A stretch of DNA of 64,000 nucleotides from Arabidopsis thaliana (GCF_000001735.4 NC_003076.8:12524001-12588000), one strand, 5' to 3'; positions 34,439-47,573 are shown, numbered from the stretch's first letter. Translations and numbers: made by a program. Notes: generated by a model not told the origin, from the sequence alone.

Positions 34439-37400
34439 ATGGCTGCTCCAAGATCAAGAAGATGCTCTCTTTCTCTCTTAACTCTTTTCTCCATCACTCT
34501 TATTCTTATTTCTGTTTCACTCTTTGTCTCCACAAAACCAGCTAATAAGCCTTTCCTCGATTACAGAAACCAGTTTTCTATTTCCATCTCTATCTCTTCT
34601 CCTCTTGAACAAAACACAACAAACACTAGTTTTGTCTCAGCCTCTCCTCCTTTGTCCCCTCTTGGTCAGAGCAACACAACAAACACTATTCTTGCTTCTT
34701 CTTCTTCTTCTTCCTCTTTTTCTGATCACCAAAACCAAAATAAGTCTCCAAGTCCTACAAGTAAAAAAATTGTTATCAGGGTATGTAATCATTCTTTCTC
34801 TCTTTGTTTTTTTCTTTTTCAAGTCTCACAAATAAATAATTTTGTATTGATCAAACTCTTTTTCTTTCTAATACTTTTCTTTGTCAAAGTAAATAATAAT
34901 CTTTACTTTTATTTTTACTATGATCAGAAAAGAAGTGGGTTAGACAAAATAGAATCAGATTTAGCAAAAGCAAGAGCAGCAATTAAGAAGGCAGCTTCTA
35001 CACAAAATTATGTCAGCTCTCTCTATAAAAATCCAGCCGCCTTTCATCAGTTGAGTTTTGCAATTCTTCTTCTTCTTCTTTTTTTAACCATTTGAGGTAA
35101 AAAAAAAGATTTCTTCTTTTATTAAACAGTAATTTAATACTAGTACAGTATTTGACAGTTCCTAGATTTTTAGTCAAATATGATAGCGCTGACAATTTTT
35201 CACATGGATTTTGCTGTTTTTTCAAACTATTTGACATCGATTTCATCAAAGAATTCAGCATTTAATTACGGTTACAATAAAGACAAATTAAACAAATACG
35301 CAACGTACACATAGAGTTTTAACGGCTCCTGTGAGATGCCTCTTTCTAAGCAAAAGTTTACTCTTCTTTTTGTTTGTTTATTTTCATATCCGAGATTTTG
35401 CAGTACATAATATTGGAATTGAGCTTTTGAGGTTTCAATTGAACTAAAAAGAAGTTTTAATGTATTCAACTACTTTTCTACTAAAAGAGTTTGTTTATTC
35501 TCATGGCTTCTTTTTTATAACATAATTAGTTTAAAAGCTAAGATTAAAAAAGGTTTTAATCATTAACTATGTGTTGGAAAACAAAATTAAAGAAAGCTTT
35601 TGAACTTTTTGCTAATCATATTTAATTTATTTTTTTAATCAAAATTATCAAATTAGGATTTTTTTTAATAGTCCTTCTTCTCCTTTTTAATTGATTTTTT
35701 AGAAAACAAAACACACAGATTAAGAAAACATATTAAAACTGATTATAAATGTATTAATTTTTAGGATTTACATTTTACTATAATTTTAAATTAATGATAT
35801 TTAATTATTTGTTTTGAAGTTTAAAATTTATCAATAAATAACTAATAAATAGTAAATAGTAAATCTAAAAAATCAATTGTTTGAAACAAATTGTTTTCTA
35901 AAAAATTAATTAATAAGGAACAGAGAGAATATACAAATAAAATATTGAGATGTTTCTTTTTTGTTTAAAGTATTGAGATGTTTGTTCATTAGAATAGAAG
36001 ACTATTCGATTCTTTCAAAACAAGTAAACAAGTAGGAGATAGAATGAATATTTAAACTCCAATACGAACGTGGCGTAGCTCACCTCAGTGATATTATTAC
36101 TTGCTTTGTAATAAATAAAACATTGATGTCATACTCGTGTATGCACAAAATATCAGGAGTCACACGGAGATGATGAATCGTTTTAAGGTGTGGACATACA
36201 CAGAGGGAGAGGTCCCATTGTTCCATGACGGCCCTGTGAATGACATTTACGGCATAGAAGGACAATTCATGGACGAAATGTGCGTGGACGGACCGAAGAG
36301 TAGAAGCCGTTTTCGGGCAGATCGACCCGAGAATGCTCATGTTTTCTTCATACCATTTAGCGTCGCCAAGGTCATCCACTTCGTCTACAAGCCCATCACC
36401 TCTGTCGAAGGGTTTTCGCGGGCTCGCCTACACCGCCTTATAGAGGATTATGTTGATGTAGTTGCTACTAAGCATCCATATTGGAACCGAAGCCAAGGAG
36501 GCGACCATTTCATGGTATCATGCCATGACTGGGTACGTATACTAATTTTCTTTTTTTAATTGATGGCTAAGAGTTTGAATATTAAACATCTTTAATTAAT
36601 ATCGTAGTTATTTTTGGTTAATTTTTTATTTAATTTTTTGTCGACAATTTTATCAGATTAGCTTATATAAGCCAATGTCGGGAAATATTGTTTACATAAG
36701 TAAAAATATGCGGTTAATTATTTTTGGTTAGTAAACAAATTTGGCTTGAATTTTAAACCAAATTTTGTTTGGCTTGAATTTTAAATAAGCAAAGACCTCC
36801 TTGATATTACAAATTGCTAAAAACAAAAGAGATGTAGTGAGTTGATGAGGCTAACACTAAAATAGACTATAGTCTCTACGGGAGTGTAGTATATTAGTAT
36901 ATCACTTGATTTATCTTATTAAGAAAAAAGTATTATGTATTATATCGAATAATCTTGTTAGAAACATAACAAAACAAGAAACGATTTTTGAGATTTGAAT
37001 TAGAGAAATAATTTACGTATTGAAATTGGCTTAAACCTATACAAGTTTTATATTATTGTTGTTGATTTTACGTAGTTGCTTGATTCTATTAATTTGATTA
37101 ATATTATATCAAGAAAATTATCATCTAAATTCCTGATTTTTTTTTAATGAATATGATTTACATTTGTGTGTGTATAGGCACCAGACGTGATTGATGGGAA
37201 TCCAAAGTTGTTTGAAAAATTCATTAGGGGACTTTGCAATGCTAACACCTCGGAAGGTTTCCGACCTAACGTGGACGTATCCATTCCGGAGATCTACCTT
37301 CCTAAAGGTAAATTGGGTCCGTCTTTTCTCGGGAAATCACCGCGAGTTCGATCTATACTCGCATTTTTCGCTGGAAGAAGTCACGGTGAAATCCGAAAAA

Positions 37401-37840
37401 TCTTATTTCAACATTGGAAAGAAATGGACAATGAAGTCCAAGTCTATGATCGTCTTCCGCCAGGAAAAGACTATACAAAAACTATGGGAATGAGTAAGTT
37501 TTGTCTGTGTCCGAGTGGTTGGGAGGTCGCTAGCCCGAGGGAGGTCGAGGCGATATATGCTGGTTGTGTACCAGTGATCATATCGGATAATTATTCATTA
37601 CCATTCAGTGATGTGCTGAATTGGGATTCCTTCTCCATACAAATCCCTGTTTCTAGGATAAAAGAGATCAAAACCATTCTACAAAGTGTCTCTCTCGTAA
37701 GATACTTGAAGATGTATAAGAGAGTTTTAGAAGTGAAGCAGCATTTCGTGTTGAATCGTCCAGCTAAACCCTACGATGTGATGCATATGATGCTTCATTC
37801 GATCTGGTTAAGACGACTTAATCTTAGGCTTGGTACATAG
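34439..37840 (+). CDS. XGD1: Xylogalacturonan xylosyltransferase XGD1 (GT47)
   Basis: Four exons, 34439-34780, 34928-35049, 36157-36532 and 37178-37840, join to 500 codons plus stop. All introns are GT-AG; the second is 1.1 kb. The N-terminus has a short basic tail and a membrane anchor ([19 protein letters not shown], residues about 13-31), followed by a Ser/Thr-rich stem. This is the layout of a type II Golgi enzyme. The exostosin/GT47 domain starts near residue 155 ([18 protein letters not shown]). It includes [20 protein letters not shown], a [10 protein letters not shown] block and the nucleotide-sugar region [18 protein letters not shown] with [14 protein letters not shown]1 adds beta-1,3-xylose to the galacturonan backbone of pectin. 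In the conserved [12 protein letters not shown] block this copy has methionine for lysine, a possible sequence variant or error. Length equals the known protein. Confidence 0.95.
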
Positions 37841-38648
37841 TATACAATTTTTTGTTATGTTGCAAATAAATATTAAGTGTCTAAGTTCATATGAGTTACT
37901 AGCTTTGTATTCTTTCCATAAATTTGCATAGTTCTCTCTTGTAAAAAAATATACAACAACAAACACAATATCAAAGATTTCCTTATTAATAAGAGAAACA
38001 AAGCATTTGTTATTTTTGTTAATTAGCATTTGTTATTACTGTTAATTAATACTTGTTGTTTCTTTTTTTCTTCTTAGTTATTGTAACTCCGACTCATTCG
38101 TCTTGATCTAGACATTTTTGTAGCTCTTTTGAAAGATTGATGATCATTCTTTACGTAAAGATATTCATAACATTTTCTTCCTACTGTAAGAAACCTACCA
38201 TGTCTCTCTTATTTCTATTAGCATTTATGTGTGAGTAGTGATCATATATTTGGGTCTATGTGGTTGAATGTTGTTCTATTTTTGAGATTCTTCGTTAGTT
38301 CGTTCATAAATTCCATGATTAATCCTTTAATATTTAGTTAAATAGACACTAACATAGCTTGGGAGATACTTTAGCCATATGTTACTATGTTTAGTGTCTT
38401 GCCTACATATGAACAGTTTTTTTTTTTTTGAACTTCAAAAAACAAACCAAGTCTCTTATCATCTTCAGACCTCAAGTTGCAAAATAGCTCTAAAATCAAA
38501 CGATTCATAGCCAAATGTCTGAGACACCTTTTCTTTTACAACGTTTAGATAATGATTGCAGCGGTTTTGGTATATAAACCAAAAGAAAAACGTTTAAGCT
38601 TCTTAAAGTGTTTCTCTGTTTACTTTCATATCCTTTTATCAATTTTCA
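37841..38648. other. Spacer between the converging XGD1 and kinesin-like genes
   Basis: The two genes are convergent, so this holds both 3' UTRs and polyadenylation regions. AT-rich stretches with AATAAA-like words (for example 37866) are present. No other gene is seen. Confidence 0.6.
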
Positions 38649-41600
38649 TTATTTCTTAGCAACCCGTTTCTGCACTTTCCTCAACTTACCAACTTTTACA
38701 GCTTCCTGTAAAATCCAAAATTAAAGTTATAACCAAATATGTGAAAATGGCTGGTCATAAATTAGAGGTTGCAGAAGAAGAAGTTTACTTGTATATTCCC
38801 TATGTCACGTAATGGTTGTTTATTTGCGCCTTTGTCGTCATGGCTAATTCCAGCAGGCTTCTTAACATCTATTGGTTCCATTGGTTTGTCGGGTTTCGCA
38901 CTTTCGTCTCTGTTGCTACATTTGGAAGCTAAGCAGCCACAAGAGTCCCCACATCCACTTCCATTTGCCTTGCATTTGCAACTTTTGGTCTTGCACAAAG
39001 ATTTTTTAGTGCAAGAGCAACACACTTCTGCTTTGCTCTGTTCCTTTTTGCAAAGTGTTTCCTCAGAAGTTTCCGGTTGAAATGGCTCCGAGTTTGATTC
39101 ATCGTCGATATTCTTGCTGGTGATAGAGCGTTCCACTGGTTCGCTCTGATCACAACAATTGGAATCGAAAAATCAGACAACAAACCAGGAGAAAAATTGG
39201 CATTTGTTATTAAGGTATAAAATTAACCTGAACTTTATCAGTTTCACTGAATTGTGATTTGGTCATTTCCATCTGGCTGACAAGAGTACTCAGTTTGTTA
39301 AATTCCTCTTTGAGTTCCTTTAGTTCTGAGTCCATTGGAGTGTGGTTGATTTGGTTGTCACAAGACGCAGAACTAAATAAGAGAAGCAAAGATAACCAAT
39401 CACCAAAGAGAACACAACTTGAGGCTACAACAAAAGTTTAGCTACGATCAAACTTACCATGAGCTTTGCTCTCCCTCAAATTCTGCCTTCAACAAACCTG
39501 CCTCTAAGCTGAACCTTTTGATCTCTTCAGCCATTCTGATAAAAATAGTAAAGAATACATAATTTCATGCTACTGAAGTAATAGAGTAGCAATAGCAAAA
39601 AGAAAGGGATATAAAATCCCACAGCTTTTCTTTTGAAAGCTTACTCTTTCATTTGGCGTTCGTAATCAGAATGAATTTTATTCAGTTTCATTAGTAGGCC
39701 TGATTCATTGCTAGACTCCTGCACAACCAGAATAAGAAACCATTTGGAGTTCCAAAATGTAGAAATCAATACAACACCACGTATATCATCCAATAACAAA
39801 AATCTGAATCTTTGTCACGAGTGTAACATATACTAAAGATCCTAAATAGAGGTTCCAAAAAATTAGTGCTGTTGAGAGCTTATGTAACACTTAACCAATT
39901 GCTTAAACTCTCGTTGAAAATAAGATGTTACATTGATGCTTAGGCTCAGGTATCCATACCTGAATCTCGGAGCTTGTTCCTTTTGATGGGCCTGGAAAAT
40001 ACAAAGAAGACACTTACACAATTTAGCAAAAGAAACAAGGAAAAGAAAGGAACGGATACCAGCTATCTGTTATGTTACCTTTCTTTTTGTTGGAAGAAAT
40101 CTTTTTAGATTGAAGCAGCATTTTTAGACGCTTCAGGGCTGTCAAAGCTTGTGTATTCTTCAGCTGCAAAATCTGAGTAAAAGAATATAGACATTAACAA
40201 GTCACATGGAGTCAGTAGTAAACCACGGTTGCTGAAATATACATATAGCATAGTACAATCAGCAGAAAATATACCAGCTTCTGGCGATTGTTCAGAGCTG
40301 ACAGGACATGTTTCTCAAACTCACTTTTCCTTAGCTCTTTTTTGAGCTGTTACAATAGAAGCACTATATAATTAAAAGCCTGAGGTATCATATATGAGGG
40401 AAAACATGATCAAACTAAGAGAGCACTGAACAAGGCAAGCACAATTGGCTAACAATCTCATCAAGAAAGAATGTATCCAAACTGATCTTGGAATACAATT
40501 CTCAAAATCAAACTACCATAACTAGAACCCCTGTTGTGTACTGTATATATATGGAAAACCATATGTGCAACAAACAATTTGAACAAAAAACATGGGGATT
40601 TTGAGAACGTTTATCAATCATACATAAGTATAAATCAAGTATGGCATGTAACCAGATTATCAACTATCATCTATGTCCATCAGAACTTGACTGCATTATG
40701 ATGTAACCCGAAGTGGGAATCTACAACTTGATGATTTGACATTCACTCATAAACCAAAGAAAAAATGTATAGATACTAGACCTGCTACTCTCGTTACCTG
40801 AAGAACTTCCTTTTCTAGTGAAGCTTTCAATAGTCTGAACTGCATAGAGTCTAGCTTGATCTTGCAATGCAACTTAACCTGAAGAATATACACAACTCAC
40901 AAAACTAAAAACCCAAAACAAACTGCTGCATTTTCCATTGATCATAAACATTATTTACAACAATATACTTCACCTTTTGCGCCTTCAATTTCTGAACTTC
41001 ACCATCAAATTGCTTAACAGAACTCTCAGTTTTATACTTCTTTGTGGAGCACATAGACTTACTCCTTGAACTCATACCCTATACAAGTATCAAGGTCAAA
41101 AAAATATGCGTAGTATAGCATAAATGTCTCTTTTTAAAAATTGAAACCTGAGAAACAAAATAATCCACCTCCTCTTTGTTAGCAATAGACTTTTGAGAAA
41201 ACTTTCTGCTTGACTGTAACGTACCAACCGATGAGCTTATCGAAACATCAGCCAATTTTGACCTTAGCTCTTCCACATCACTCTGCCGAAATCCGAAACA
41301 ATCATTTCAACATTACACAATACACAATAAGTTCTATAGAATGATTCTATACATTTATATTAATGCGAATTGATCAATTTCACAGTTCTCTAAGATATTT
41401 TTCTGCAAATTGGAAACTGAAGCGACGAATATCATTCATAAATTGAGATCTTAAGCGAGATATTTTCGAGAGATTATCTTCCACAAGTACGAAATCGAAG
41501 CAAAAGAAGCGATTCTAAATTTGATAATCGGAGAAAAAATTCAAAATGAAAAATGGGGGGAAACCTTGAGAGCTTCGTTCACGGACTCCAGATCCAGAAT

Positions 41601-41675
41601 CTTCTTCTCGTAGAGTTTCTCAGCATCGTCTCCGAGAGATGAATCCTTTGATCGGAGATTTGGCTTCTTCGTCAT
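38649..41675 (-). CDS. Chromosome-associated kinesin-like protein, tail only (AT5G33300-like)
   Basis: Twelve exons join in frame to 446 codons plus stop: 41675-41565, 41282-41148, 41078-40974, 40878-40798, 40346-40275, 40172-40079, 39991-39960, 39718-39645, 39535-39458, 39372-39228, 39145-38789 and 38705-38649. All introns are GT-AG. The protein is mostly charged coiled coil (residues about 10-330), matching the stalk of kinesin-4 (KIN-4/KIF4-type) motors. A cysteine-rich block, CSCTKKSLCKTKSCKCKANG followed by CGDSCGCLASKC, resembles the tail of chromokinesins. No motor domain exists in or upstream of the gene: the leader before the ATG lacks P-loop or switch motifs. The order beside XGD1 matches AT5G33300. 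It may be a partial duplication of a full kinesin-4 gene. The complete splice structure argues it is expressed; function is unknown. Confidence 0.9.
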
Positions 41676-43002
41676 CTTCGGCGAAGAGTTTGTACTTTCT
41701 CGATGCGAGTGTGAGAGACAACAACGCTCCTTCTTCTCTCTCTCTTTCCTAATTGATGAAAAGGTGCGGAGAGAAGTATTTGAATTTACAATTAGTTTTA
41801 GTTTCATTATGGGCCTAAAATAACGAAAGCCCATCTTATTTTTTCAACCTAAGGCCCACAACCAAAATAATTTTATCATTTTTAAACAAAGACCCAACAG
41901 GAAAGAAGGTTTAAGGTGTTGTTCCTTTATGGACATGTCCTAGGGTTCCACACTTTTGGGAGGGTATTCAATGATTGAATTAAAAGAATTTAGTTTAACA
42001 GAATTTAGTTGGATTCTAAAAACACGTCGAGATAAGTATGAGAATTTGTTTTTTTTTGTTTGTTTGTATTGGTTTTGTTAAAAAGGCATAAAAAATAAGA
42101 ATATGTTTTGGATAAGACTAATAAAATAATACTGTTGATTTTTTTTTTTTTTTTTTTAAATTATATTAAGACTCCTGTGACATTTTGGAGATGAGACTTG
42201 CTTGTAACGCCATTGTTTTCATCGTAAGTGTTGTTCTCTTCGGATGTCACGTAGAATCTCCATGAGATACACAGTTTTCATCAGCTATGTGAGCAAAAAG
42301 AGAAAAGGAAATATTTGTTTTGTGTCTTGATGGGAGAAGAACTAATTAGAGTTTTAGAGTAATATTGAACTCTGTCATCCAAAGGTGTAACAACAAAACA
42401 TCTTTCGCCCGGCAAGCATCATCTGAACAGGGTTTTTTATGAGTCCGGCTTCACCCGATGATGTCTTTGAGGTACCATAAGTTCTTGATTATGTTTTTAA
42501 GTCCCTCCTTCTTCTCTGGTCATTGACTGTCTGACTATAATTAGTTAGAGAAGTCATATCTGCAATATAAAATGTCATGTTTATGATTGAGTATAAGAAC
42601 TGGAATCGCACCATCAATGTCTCAAACATACTGGCATCAAATTTTAATCTTTAAGTACTTTTTCGGGCCTTTCCGTGATCTGTGCTATATTACGGACCCA
42701 AAATTACTTGTTCAAACATTATTTTCAAATAATTTTCATGTATCAAAGCTCGTTAAGACTAGATGGGGTATCTCTACATAGCGGGTGGGACCCATGGCGA
42801 ATGGGTGATAAAGTCAAAATACGATAGCAGAATTGTTTCTTCACATTTTTTAGTGTACTTGTTATTGACTAATTTACATATTTACATTTACATTATTTAA
42901 AAAATCAGTAACTAAATAACACTATAATTTAAACTACTCTTTGAAATATATAAGGGAATAACGTAAGAAGTATATGGAATGTCAAACAAAATTATTTCTA
43001 AT
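41676..43002. other. Upstream region of the kinesin-like gene and AT-rich spacer
   Basis: The first about 150 bp form the 5' UTR of the minus-strand gene, including a CT-rich tract. The rest shows no gene. The frame at 42587-42781 has no recognisable domain. Confidence 0.5.
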
Positions 43003-43997
43003 TTACTACTAATAAAAAAAACATTCGAAACTTCTCAAGCTATACTCATCATCACTCCAAAAATCATTTTAGAGGATGCCACATCAGATCTGTTTTAATA
43101 CTTTCTCCAAATGTCATGTCAGCAAGTTATTTTTGTTTTAGAAAATAAAAGAAAAAATATTTTAATAAATATTGTCAGAAAATCAGTGTTAATATTTTTT
43201 ACTCCAAAAACAAAAAACAAAACAATACTTAAAATAAAATATTGATCTTTCTTGGATTCCAATTAAAATGGTTTAAACTAACAAAAAAATAGTTGAAAAG
43301 AAACTTAATATTTTATAATTTATTTCTGAGATGACAAACTCCAATTTTTTAATGACAGTTTTTATAAATTTTAGGTAATATAATTCATTAGTTGACAAAA
43401 AGGTAATATAATTCATTATTTTAATTAAAAATTAAATTTAGGTAAATTACAATTAACTAATTTTGAGAACATTAAGAATCTTTACACATAATAAGCACTA
43501 TAAACTCTTTTAATTATATAAAGGATTAACATATATGCATAATTGAACAATATGCTAGCAATCTAATAATAAAATTAGCTTCTACAAATTAATTTTACAG
43601 ATTATCCACCCATTAAGTTTAATTCGTTTACTATACATAATTCCAACTAATGAACCAAACTCAACAAAAACCAAAATCCAATAATTATTCAAAACAAAAC
43701 CTCAATGAAAATGAATGAATAAATAAAAAAATAATGAAAACAAACCCAAAGTTTGTTTTGGGTTAAGAAAAACTATTTCTATTACAATCATCTTTAATAA
43801 AATAAAAATAAAACAAAGAAAAGGTACTTCAATTTGATTTTAAATATCATAAATAGATAGAATGTAAAAATATAAGCAATATAAACTAATTTTATATTTA
43901 TAGTTAGGAAATTCTAAAAAATAATAAGAACTAAAAAACAATAAAAACATAAATTAAAATTTAATATAAACCGGGTGTATCCCGGTATTAACTCTAG
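43003..43997 (+). mobile_element. Non-autonomous Helitron-like element (ATREP type)
   Basis: The 3' end has the two Helitron hallmarks: a short hairpin, CCGGG-TGTAT-CCCGG (43971-43985), and a terminal CTAG followed by T (43994-43998). The 5' end near 43003-43020 (TTTACTACTAATAAAA) resembles the TC-TACTA-AATAAAA start of Arabidopsis ATREP elements, but the leading TC is lost. The interior is AT-rich and noncoding, with GCCACATCAG-type words common in this group. The 5' bound is approximate. Confidence 0.55.
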
Positions 43998-44376
43998 TCA
44001 TTAGAAAAATCATCATTAAGCAATCCCAAATGCGTTTGATCCACCATCAATGTCGCTTGGATCAAATCAAAACTGTGATGATTGACATATATAGTTAATA
44101 CTTTTGAAACAATTTTCTCTGCCACACAATAAGAAAGGCGCATATGTATATAAAAAAGGGAAAATTTCTGAAAAAAATCCAATGCCAAAAAACTACCTAA
44201 ACTTTTTTTGTTGTCAGAAAATACACAAATTAATCTGGGTTGGAAATAAAAAAACACGACCTATTATTTTTTCCGACTACCTCCTTTCGCTGTAACGGGC
44301 TGTTAACAACGTTAACCTAATTGTCAAACGCTGTTAATTTTACTTACAGAAAATTCCTGAAAAACACGATTTATTT

Positions 44377-45035
44377 AATATTTGCCAAAACAATACTAGA
44401 ACTTTTTTTCGTTGCTAGAAATATATACATATTAGTTTAAAATTGAAATAAAAGCATGACTTAGTTTTTTTGTTCCAATTTCTCCCACTTTGTTGTAATG
44501 GTTATCAATAGGGTCAACCAAATAAAAATATAATTATTTTCTCATTTTCTTTGCACGTGATAAATAAGAATAGCTATAAAATCGATATTATCCCCTAATA
44601 AACCCATAATCGATTGTGGACATATCTTGAACCCTAGTTTTAACATACCACATCTATCTATTTAAGAAGCTAACCACAATAAATTGAAGAAATTAATAAG
44701 AAGAACCTTTAGTAACAACGGAGGTATTTTTTAATTTATTGTTGTTTAATTTATATGAAAGATGTTGAAAAAAACATTAGCAATTTAGGAAAAAACTTAC
44801 CCATCAATAACATGATTTAGGTTGAAATTATTCAAGAACTTAAGGTTTCAAAGGATTTTTTTAATAGTCAAGTTTTTTAAGAATATTTTGTAAATAAAAT
44901 TAACAACATTTGACTATTTGGTTAGGGAAATCGAAAAAATAAAAATAGATCGTGTTTTCTATTTCCAAGTTAAGTTAGTTTGGGTATTTTTCTGACAACA
45001 AAAATCTTCATGTATTGTTTTTGGCAAATATTAAT
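44377..45035. repeat. Inner inverted-repeat pair of the same terminal family
   Basis: 44377-44540 is similar to the reverse complement of 44870-45035: AATATTTGCCAAAA, then TTTTTTCGTTG or TTTTTGTTG, and ATTGAAATAAAAGCATGAC against a diverged copy. The sequences belong to the same family as the outer arms but are clearly older. The left arm directly abuts the outer left arm. Confidence 0.6.
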
Positions 45036-45138
45036 TGTGTGATTGCTTCGTCTGTAACTATAGTTTTTTTGTTGTAGAATTTTTGCTGTATAAATGATGA
45101 CTGTAGCTGTAGATTTTATTGCTGTATAAATTAGGTCG

Positions 45139-45300
45139 TGTTATGAATAAAGATGGATGCCCATTATAAGGCTAATCATCTAAGCCCATCATCTAGATGT
45201 TTCTAGGGTTTTACCCTTTCCTTGTACTCCTATATAAAGAACCTTTTTCTCAATGGAATACTACACTCATTTTCTTTTATATCTTTCTCTAGTTACAACA
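45139..45300 (+). repeat. Copia 5' LTR
   Basis: 162 bp. It contains a TATA-like CCTATATAAAG near 45230-45240, followed about 30 bp later by the likely transcription start. Confidence 0.93.
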
Positions 45301-46162
45301 CGTTATCAGCACGCTCTAAAAGGTAGATATAGAGATTCTTACATTTTTTTAAGAACAATGTTTACTTATCGACTCATGGTTCATAGTACTTATTTTATAT
45401 TATTGAAACAAAACAATATGAGCCGATCGATGATTATAGTATAGATCGGTAAAAGCATGTTTTCAATGATTCAATAAAGAAGAAAATCATGCTTATCATT
45501 TGTTTCTCTAATTACTATTGCATGATTCAATGATTCTACAAAGAAAATCGTTAAAGAAGAGAATCATGCTTGTTAGTTGTTAATTTTTGTGATTTACTAT
45601 TATAATATTGAATATATAAATTACCAATTTTATAATTATATAACTAATTTTGTAACTATTCACAGCCTGGTGGTGGGTGATGCAAGCATGTATTAATGTT
45701 TTAGCATTCCAGTTTCGAATAGTTGCATCTATATTCAATATCGTTTTGTAAATATTATATTGTCTAAAATCCATTTATGATTGATACGATATCCCTTATT
45801 TAACTCCTTTGATTAAAATGTTATACATATCTTATCACCTTTAGATATTGACTTTTCCATATTAAATATTTGATTTCCATATATTTGATTGTGTTATTAT
45901 TATTTTTACTAAAAGTGTTGCAAGATAATTTTCTTTTTATAAGATACTTGTAATATTTTATTTTTCTAAATCTTTGTGGCATCTAAAAAAAACGAAAAAA
46001 AAAACGATAGATAATCTTATTTTGTGAATTTTCGTTACAAATAATATCTTATTGTTATAAAATATCTGTAATATTTTATTTGTTAATATATTTTGAAAAT
46101 TAACATATATTCTTGAAATTTATATGATATGTAATCATTTATTTTTAATATTTCAGTGAATC
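45301..46162. other. Copia leader between 5' LTR and gag
   Basis: AT-rich untranslated leader with the primer-site-like sequence at its start. No gene is seen. Confidence 0.7.
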
Positions 46163-46994
46163 ATGTCAAAAACTCATGAGCTTTGAATTTGGAGCTCTTG
46201 ATATCACGGGAGATAACTACTTGGCATGGGCACTAGATGCTAAAATTCATCTAGATTCAAAGGATCTCCTTGATACTATTAAAGATGGTAATCAAACTCC
46301 AAGCAAAGATAAATCAAAAGCTATGATTTTTTTGCGACACCATCTCCACGAGGATCTCAAGAATGAGTACCTCAATGTGAAAGATCCACAGATCCTTTGG
46401 AACGATCTAAAGGATAGGTATGATCATCAAAAGACAGTGATCTTACCTAAGGCCCGATATGATTGGACTCATCTGAGACTCCAGGACTATAAGTCTGTAA
46501 GTGAGTACAACTCAGCTTTGTTCAAAATAACATCCAAATTGGAGTTATGTGGAGAGAAAATCACGGATGCAGATAAGTTGGAGAAAACATTCTCTACTTT
46601 TCATGCTAAAAATATTGTCCTCCAGACACAGTACCGTGAAAAGAGATTCGTAAAGTATTCCCAACTTATTTCTTGTCTCTTTGTAGGTGAGAAAAACAAT
46701 GAGTTGCTTTTGAAAAACCATGGACTACGCCCATCAGGTTCTGCTCCATTCCCTGAAGCGAATGTGACATCCTATGGTCAAGAAAGTGGTTACAACCATG
46801 GTTGTGGCCGTGGTCATGGTCGTGGTCGTGGTCGCGGTCGTGGTCGTGGGCGTGGATACACTGGAGGACGAGGCAATGGAGTTCACTTTAAGAACTCAAA
46901 CTCTCACAAGAAGTGGGAAAACAAAGATGGTAACAAACAAGTGAAAATACCGTATGCGAATATCTGTTACCGTTGTGGAGCGAAAGATCACTGG
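46163..46994 (+). pseudogene. Copia gag (UBN2 type), truncated in the zinc knuckle
   Basis: The open frame from 46176 encodes a UBN2-type gag: GDNYLAWALDAKIHLDSKDL, NEYLNVKDPQILWNDLKDRY, then LPKARYDWTHLRLQDYKSV. A Gly-Arg repeat follows (GRGRGRGRGRG, about 46805-46860), then the start of a CCHC knuckle, CYRCGAKDHW. The gypsy LTR begins right after this tryptophan, so the last cysteine and everything beyond are lost. A better start is the ATG at 46163 (MSKTHEL). It is out of frame with the rest because of one extra T near 46181-46183. Gag forms the element's particle and binds RNA through the knuckle. Confidence 0.9.
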
Positions 46995-47493
46995 TGTTGG
47001 TGTCGGATCCCGCACCATGGACTTGGGACCGGTCAAAGATTGCCACATAAGCAGGAGAGGCCCAAAAGAAGAGAAGCCCATAGGATACCCCGAGTTGATA
47101 GCACAAGCGAGGTTTGACCTGCGAAGTGGATACGGAATCAAGGTCAAAGTTACCCGGAGTGAAGTGTCGAATGGGCCGACAGTTGAAGCCCAAGAAGTTC
47201 GGAGTCAATTCAAATTCGACGTTTGAATAGATAATTCAAAGACTGAAACGGATATATTTAAGATAGAATAATTTTGTGTAAATGGGAATTTAATGTATTC
47301 TTTGGGTATAAATTATGGGTCAAAGACCATGTAAAGGGACACGCATTTTTGGGCAAACACACTATAGGCATTTTCCTACAAAGCTCATAGTTTTCTCGAT
47401 AGTCATCAATCTATTTTCTAGTACATTTGTCCTCAAGAATAATCCTTCTCACTAAATAAATAAATACTTGAGTGTGTGAATCCGACATCCATA
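46995..47493 (+). repeat. Gypsy 5' LTR
   Basis: 499 bp. It contains TATAAATTATGG (about 47309) as a probable TATA region. The end reads CCATA where the 3' copy has CCACA. Confidence 0.92.
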
Positions 47494-47496
47494 TTT

Positions 47497-47514
47497 TGGC
47501 GCCGTCTGTGGGGA
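47497..47514 (+). other. Gypsy primer binding site
   Basis: TGGCGCCGTCTGTGGGGA starts three bases after the LTR. This form is common in Tat-type elements and is complementary to a tRNA 3' end. Confidence 0.85.
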
Positions 47515-47573
47515 CGGAGGATTCTTGAGTCGTCAGATTTTTTCTATATATTACATTTCCGAAGTGAGCCGTA

